A stretch of DNA of 17,403 bases. It comes from Thermoplasmata archaeon (lineage in GTDB: Archaea; Thermoplasmatota; Thermoplasmata; Sysuiplasmatales; Sysuiplasmataceae). Made by a program: the position numbers and the translations under genes. Shown in pieces: positions 13,641 through 17,403 of the stretch (the stretch's first letter is position 1; each line of letters begins with the position of its first letter). Under the pieces are notes generated by a model. The model was not told where the DNA came from. It searched no databases and saw only the letters and a program-made list of their open reading frames with translations. The stretch lies in assembly GCA_021796175.1 (NCBI GenBank), contig JAJYOM010000018.1, positions 1 through 17,403 of the forward strand. The letters run 5' to 3'.

Positions 13641-14603
13641 TGCTTTAGGCGGCTTTCCTGTCCTGCTGGCAGCGATTGAGATCTTCCGGGCAGCATCATA
13701 GGGATTTGTCTTCTTCTCAACCACCTCCCGCACTATTGCATCTAACTCATCCGCCTGAATATTGGAGGCAATGCTGTGCATGATCTGGCCGGTGATGATG
13801 TCAAAAATCTCTTTCCTGGCCTGCTTCGATCTTCTTTCCATGCTCACAACAGGATCGAGCATCCGCGACCTGTGGCCGCCGATACTTCCGGTCAGTTCGT
13901 CAATGCCTCTGCCTGAATTTGCCGATGCAAGCAGTACTGGAGGCTTCCAGCCCTTCCAGTCATCAACCAGATTCAGCATTGACTTCAAATCAGCAGCTGT
14001 GCTCATGGCTCCGGGCAGGTCCATCTTGTTGACCACATAGATATCAGCTATTTCCAAAAGTCCCGCCTTTATTGACTGGACCTCATCCCCGGTCCCGGGC
14101 ATGGTAACCACAACAACGGTGTCGGCTAGACCCATTATATCCACCTGTGTCTGGCCTGCGCCGACAGTCTCCACTATGATTTCCTCGCAGCCCATCGCAT
14201 CCAGGATCCTTATTGTGTTTGATGCCTGCAGGGAGAGGCCGCCGGTGCCGCCACGAGTACCCATGCTCCTTATGAACACTCCCTGATCTCCGGCGAGATC
14301 TGTCATCCTTATCCTGTCGCCGAGGATTGCACCGCCTGTCAACGGACTCGTGGGATCGACCGCGACTATGCCGACACTCTTTCCATTCTTCCTGTATCTC
14401 TTCGCCAGCTCGAAGACAAGCGTGCTCTTGCCGACGCCGGGTGGGCCGGTGACGCCCAGCACACCTGCGCCCTTCGTCCCGGAGAATACAAGTTTCATTG
14501 CATCTTCATAGCCTTCCTCTTCGTCCTCGACGATCGAGATGAGACGGGCGGCAGCCTTCCTGTCGCCCCTGAATATACTCTTTGCAAGCGCAGTGTAATT
14601 CAT
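13635..14603 (-). CDS. meaB: MeaB/ArgK-type GTPase, chaperone of B12-dependent acyl-CoA mutase
   Basis: 322 residues of the SIMIBI G3E GTPase group. Visible motifs are Walker A GPPGVGKST at 53-61, the Mg-binding VDPTSP near 82-87, GDRIRM, SMGTRGGTGG near 113-122, VETVGAGQ near 144-151 and the guanine-specificity NKMD at 192-195. A C-terminal helical arm follows. MeaB proteins gate cofactor loading and guard B12 acyl-CoA mutases against inactivation. It starts 16 bases after the small mutase subunit in the same orientation, so it almost certainly serves that enzyme. Its 3' end carries the promoter of tRNA-Cys. Confidence 0.95.
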   Translation of the reverse strand: MNYTALAKSIFRGDRKAAARLISIVEDEEEGYEDAMKLVFSGTKGAGVLGVTGPPGVGKSTLVFELAKRYRKNGKSVGIVAVDPTSPLTGGAILGDRIRMTDLAGDQGVFIRSMGTRGGTGGLSLQASNTIRILDAMGCEEIIVETVGAGQTQVDIMGLADTVVVVTMPGTGDEVQSIKAGLLEIADIYVVNKMDLPGAMSTAADLKSMLNLVDDWKGWKPPVLLASANSGRGIDELTGSIGGHRSRMLDPVVSMERRSKQARKEIFDIITGQIMHSIASNIQADELDAIVREVVEKKTNPYDAARKISIAASRTGKPPKAL

Positions 14604-14619
14604 CTGATCCCCGGAGATC

Positions 14620-15018
14620 TCAGCCCTTCTGAGAGAGCCTTTCCTTGTGGAATTTCACTATGTCGTCGATGGGGGTTCCCGGACCGAAGACTGCTGCGAT
14701 GCCGCACTTCTTCAGTGCCGGTATGTCCTCCTCTGGTATGATGCCGCCTGCGGTTACAAGTACCTTCATTCTGTTCTTCTTCACCAGTTCCATGACCCTC
14801 GGGAAAAGCACGTCGTGAGCGCCTGAAAGACTGCTCAGCCCTATCGCGTCCACGTCCTCCTGCAAAGCTGTCTGAACAATCTGCTCCGGGGACTGGTGCA
14901 GGCCTGTGTAAATGACCTCCATGCCCGCATCCCTCAGTGCTCTCGCAACAACCTTCGCTCCCCTGTCATGGCCGTCCAGTCCCGGCTTGGCTATCAGCAC
15001 CCTGATCTTGCGTGCCAT
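14620..15018 (-). CDS. Acyl-CoA mutase small subunit, B12-binding (IcmB-like)
   Basis: 132 residues forming one cobalamin-binding domain. The base-off/His-on motif DGHDRG at 15-20 supplies the lower axial ligand His17; LSSLSG near 61-66 and the GG of VTAGGIIPEED are the other cofactor contacts. The size is that of stand-alone small subunits such as IcmB, whereas classic methylmalonyl-CoA mutase carries this domain fused to its large chain. ATG 15018 is chosen because AGGTG stands about seven bases upstream, overlapping the large-subunit stop; a GTG at 15027 would follow that stop directly. It is tightly coupled to the large subunit and to meaB. Confidence 0.93.
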   Translation of the reverse strand: MARKIRVLIAKPGLDGHDRGAKVVARALRDAGMEVIYTGLHQSPEQIVQTALQEDVDAIGLSSLSGAHDVLFPRVMELVKKNRMKVLVTAGGIIPEEDIPALKKCGIAAVFGPGTPIDDIVKFHKERLSQKG

Positions 15019-15027
15019 ATTCAGCAC

Positions 15028-16728
15028 CTATATTATCTGCTGCTCACTGTACTCACCGAAGACATCTCGCAGCACGCCTGTAACTTCGCCAAGCGTCGCC
15101 TTTGCCCTGACCGCATCGAGGATTGCCGGCATTGTGTTCTCTTCTCCCTCCGCAATCTTCCTTAGCCTGTTCATTGCAGATTCAAACTTTGACCTGTCCC
15201 TTGTCCGCCTGAGCTTCCTCAGTCTCGCGACCTGTCTGTCCCTGCCCTTCGGATCCAGACGCAGGGTCGGTATCTCAAGCGGTTCATCAGTCGTGAACTC
15301 ATTGACTCCCACGACGATCCGCTCCTTCCTCTCAACCTCCTTCTGGTAGCGGTAGGACGACTCGGTGATCGCCTTCTGGAAGTATCCCCTTTCTATTGCA
15401 CCAATGACGCCGCCGTACATGGATATTTCGTCGAATATCCTGTAGGCTCTCTCCTCCATCTGGTCCGTCAGCCACTCGACGTAATATGAGCCGCCAAGCG
15501 GGTCGACAACGTTGGGGATGCCACTTTCATATGCAATGATCTGCTGCGTTCTGAGTGCAGTCCTGACCGCCTTCTCCGTCGGCAGTGCCAGCGCCTCGTC
15601 AAGCGAGTTGGTATGCAGTGACTGCGTGCCTCCCAGCACAGCGGCCATTGCCTGGATGGATACCCTTGTTATGTTGTTTTCAGGCTGCTCCGCCGTCAGT
15701 GTGCATCCGGCGGTCTGGGTGTGGAAGCGGAGTTTCATCGCCCTCTCGCTTGTCAGTCCGAAGCTCTCCTTCATCTCCCTCGCCCATATCCTCCTCGCAG
15801 CCCTGTATTTGGCTATCTCCTCAAAGAAATCATTGTGAGCGTTGAAGAAGAAAGAGAGCCTGGGCACGAACAGGTTCGGGTCGAGTCCCCTTTCAATTCC
15901 CTGACGGACATACTCAAGTCCGTCTGCAAGCGTGAACGCAAGCTCCTGGACAGCCGTTGAGCCAGCCTCCCTGATATGATAGCCGCTGATGCTGATTGTG
16001 TTCCAGCTCGGCACATTGTGCATTCCGTACTCGAATGTGTCTATGACAAGCCTCATAGACGGCGCGGGCGGAAAGATGAAACTCTTCTGCGCTATGTACT
16101 CCTTCAGCACATCGTTCTGTATCGTTCCCCTCAACCTTGACTTGGACACACCCTGCGCTTCCGCTGCGCCGAGGTACATTGCCCAGATCACTGAAGCCGG
16201 GCCGTTGATTGTCATTGATGTGCTCACTGTGTCCAGAGGTATCCCGTCAAAAAGCACAGTCATGTCCTCAAGTGAGGAGACTGCAACACCGCACTTCCCG
16301 TACTCCCCCTCGGAATGCGGGTCATCAGTGTCGTAGCCGTAAAGGGTCGGGTAATCGAAGGCGACGCTAAGCCCTGTTTCGCCGTGCGACAAAAGGTACT
16401 TGAAGCGTCTGTTGGTCTCGAATGCACTGCCGAAGCCCGCGAACTGCCTCATTGTCCAAAGTCTGCCGAGGTACATGTCCCTGTGTATTCCACGAGTGAA
16501 CGGATACTCCCCCGGCAGGCCCAGCCTTTCGCCATAATCAAAGTCCCTGTCCTGTACGTAGAAAGGATCTGTTTCTATCCAGGAAAGGTTGGGATAGCCT
16601 GCTCTTCTTTCAGCTGTCTCCGGCACAACAGCCTTCGGCTGCCTGCCAGGCCGGGCAGTTTGACCGCTGCTGTTCCCCCGGCGAGCGCCTGCCTTCCCCT
16701 TTTTCTTGAGGGCGAGAGCCATAAGCAT
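15028..16728 (-). CDS. B12-dependent acyl-CoA mutase large subunit, isobutyryl-CoA-mutase-like
   Basis: 566 residues containing only the TIM-barrel substrate domain, as in IcmA. Landmarks are EYPFTRGIHRDMYLGRLWTM, the barrel segment GTIQNDVLKEY (Gln204) and ISGYH (His251). Compared by eye with P. shermanii methylmalonyl-CoA mutase, the Tyr89 position is Phe96 (TMRQFAGFG) and the Arg207 position is Gln214 (EYIAQKS). Phe plus Gln is the pair reported for isobutyryl-CoA mutase, so isobutyryl-/butyryl-CoA interconversion is the best guess; similar non-carboxylated acyl-CoAs remain possible. Automated annotation would probably say methylmalonyl-CoA mutase. The first 40 residues are a basic, Gly/Arg/Lys-rich extension. 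The start may be ATG 16728 or 16722; a TATA-like box lies 20-26 bases upstream. Confidence 0.9.
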   Translation of the reverse strand: MLMALALKKKGKAGARRGNSSGQTARPGRQPKAVVPETAERRAGYPNLSWIETDPFYVQDRDFDYGERLGLPGEYPFTRGIHRDMYLGRLWTMRQFAGFGSAFETNRRFKYLLSHGETGLSVAFDYPTLYGYDTDDPHSEGEYGKCGVAVSSLEDMTVLFDGIPLDTVSTSMTINGPASVIWAMYLGAAEAQGVSKSRLRGTIQNDVLKEYIAQKSFIFPPAPSMRLVIDTFEYGMHNVPSWNTISISGYHIREAGSTAVQELAFTLADGLEYVRQGIERGLDPNLFVPRLSFFFNAHNDFFEEIAKYRAARRIWAREMKESFGLTSERAMKLRFHTQTAGCTLTAEQPENNITRVSIQAMAAVLGGTQSLHTNSLDEALALPTEKAVRTALRTQQIIAYESGIPNVVDPLGGSYYVEWLTDQMEERAYRIFDEISMYGGVIGAIERGYFQKAITESSYRYQKEVERKERIVVGVNEFTTDEPLEIPTLRLDPKGRDRQVARLRKLRRTRDRSKFESAMNRLRKIAEGEENTMPAILDAVRAKATLGEVTGVLRDVFGEYSEQQII

Positions 16729-16743
16729 TCAATGATGGTATGG

Positions 16744-16751
16744 AAATAAAG
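16744..16751 (-). promoter_or_regulatory. Possible TATA box for the mutase operon
   Basis: On the minus strand CTTTATTT is centred about 20 bases before ATG 16728 and 26 before ATG 16722, within the 43-base gap after pyrK. If real, it makes the mutase, its small subunit and meaB a separate leaderless unit. Confidence 0.35.
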
Positions 16752-16771
16752 CCTTTGCTCCTCAATGCAGG

Positions 16772-17403
16772 TCAGATGGAGACCCGCATGCCGTTAGGTG
16801 CGAGCTTGAACTTTCCGAAGTCTTCTGAGTCGAGCAGGAAATCGCCGTCGAACACAGGGCCGTCTTTACAGACAAGCCTCCCGTCGAGGCTGCATGCATC
16901 GCATATCCCAATACCGCATTTCATGTACCTTTCGACTGAGTACTGGCCCGGCACACCGAACTCCTTTCCCAGCAGCGCGGTCCCGTGCAGCATCCTTTCC
17001 GGACCACATGCAATGATCTGACCTGCACCGGTGGAGGAGAGTATTTTCCTTGCAACATCTGTGACCAGACCGCGGTGCCCCTTGCTTCCATCATCAGTCG
17101 CTATGTGCAGCTCCGCACCGATGTCCTCGACCCTCTTCTCGAAGAAAAGTTCCTCCCTGCTCCTGGCGCCGATGGCGACACTAACGCTTGCCCTGGAAGC
17201 AAAGGCCTCAACAGCAGCTATGATAGATGCTATGCCCGTGCCTCCTCCGACAACCAGGACTGAATCCGAAGTCGGTATGAAGCTGTTGCCGAGCACTCCG
17301 CGAATCCCCAGGAGGTCGCCATTCCTCACCTCAGTGAGCGCTCTTGTCGTCTCGCCCACGGGCCTGAAGGTGAAACCCTTCAAATCACCGGTGTAGGAAA
17401 GAG
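16772..17403 (-). CDS. pyrK: Dihydroorotate dehydrogenase electron-transfer subunit (PyrK), N-terminus cut by window edge
   Basis: About 210 residues are visible and the frame stays open through the right edge, so the 5' part is missing; a TTG at 17383 lies inside the conserved FAD domain and is unlikely to be the start. The sequence shows the end of the flavin domain (GETTRALTEVRNGDLLGIRG), the NAD-binding VLVVGGGTGIA, CGPERML, and the [2Fe-2S] ligands in CGIGICDAC followed by VCKDGPVF, in C-x4-C-x2-C-x7-C spacing typical of PyrK. PyrK passes electrons from NADH to class 1B PyrD in pyrimidine synthesis; pyrD may lie outside the window. It precedes the mutase genes in the same orientation by 43 bases. 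Confidence 0.92.
   Translation of the reverse strand, partial: LSYTGDLKGFTFRPVGETTRALTEVRNGDLLGIRGVLGNSFIPTSDSVLVVGGGTGIASIIAAVEAFASRASVSVAIGARSREELFFEKRVEDIGAELHIATDDGSKGHRGLVTDVARKILSSTGAGQIIACGPERMLHGTALLGKEFGVPGQYSVERYMKCGIGICDACSLDGRLVCKDGPVFDGDFLLDSEDFGKFKLAPNGMRVSI

Overview
The window reads as chromosome from a euryarchaeon, most likely a member of the Thermoplasmata (Thermoplasmatota); the exact lineage is inferred from gene content only. Archaeal hallmarks seen directly are A/T-rich TATA boxes about 22-31 bases before genes (many transcripts look leaderless), GGTGA/GAGGTG-type ribosome binding sites, two tRNA genes with short introns next to the anticodon, an archease, a GfcR-type PRTase regulator, an archaeal-type mevalonate-pathway decarboxylase, ZPR1 and free-standing AlaX. 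Base composition is close to even. I see no IS element, CRISPR array, prophage or other mobile signature.

Layout. 1-454 holds no gene I can support; tRNA-His lies on the minus strand at 455-526. A plus-strand pair follows (HD hydrolase, then an isochorismatase-fold protein overlapping by ATGA), then gfcR and a RuvC/RuvX-like RNase H-fold protein. The latter converges, with a 9-base overlap, on a minus-strand pair: archease followed by an archaeal phosphomevalonate/bisphosphomevalonate decarboxylase. Archease and an M24 (Xaa-Pro) peptidase diverge from one quasi-palindromic TATA element. Next are a cyclophilin-like protein (minus), ZPR1 (plus), intron-containing tRNA-Thr(UGU) (plus) and AlaX (minus). 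From about 8.5 kb to the right edge everything is on the minus strand. Read in transcription order from the right edge this is: PyrK (cut by the edge), large and small subunits of a B12-dependent acyl-CoA mutase, its MeaB-type GTPase, intron-containing tRNA-Cys(GCA), aconitase, a PaaI-like thioesterase, endonuclease III and a family-5 uracil-DNA glycosylase.

How the genes connect. Archease assists the RtcB ligase that joins tRNA exons, and two substrates of that route (tRNA-Thr, tRNA-Cys) lie in the same window. The mutase large subunit, small subunit and MeaB form a complete B12 mutase plus chaperone set. The two residues that separate substrates in this family are Phe and Gln, the isobutyryl-CoA mutase pattern, rather than the Tyr and Arg of methylmalonyl-CoA mutase; no methylmalonyl-CoA epimerase is alongside. 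Endonuclease III and the uracil-DNA glycosylase form a base-excision-repair pair.

The points most worth a second look are the mutase specificity, the uracil-DNA glycosylase frame without any ATG/GTG/TTG start before its conserved N-terminal half, a similar start problem in the mevalonate decarboxylase, a missing zinc ligand in AlaX, and the shared divergent TATA element. All translations and alignments were read by eye; no database search was run.
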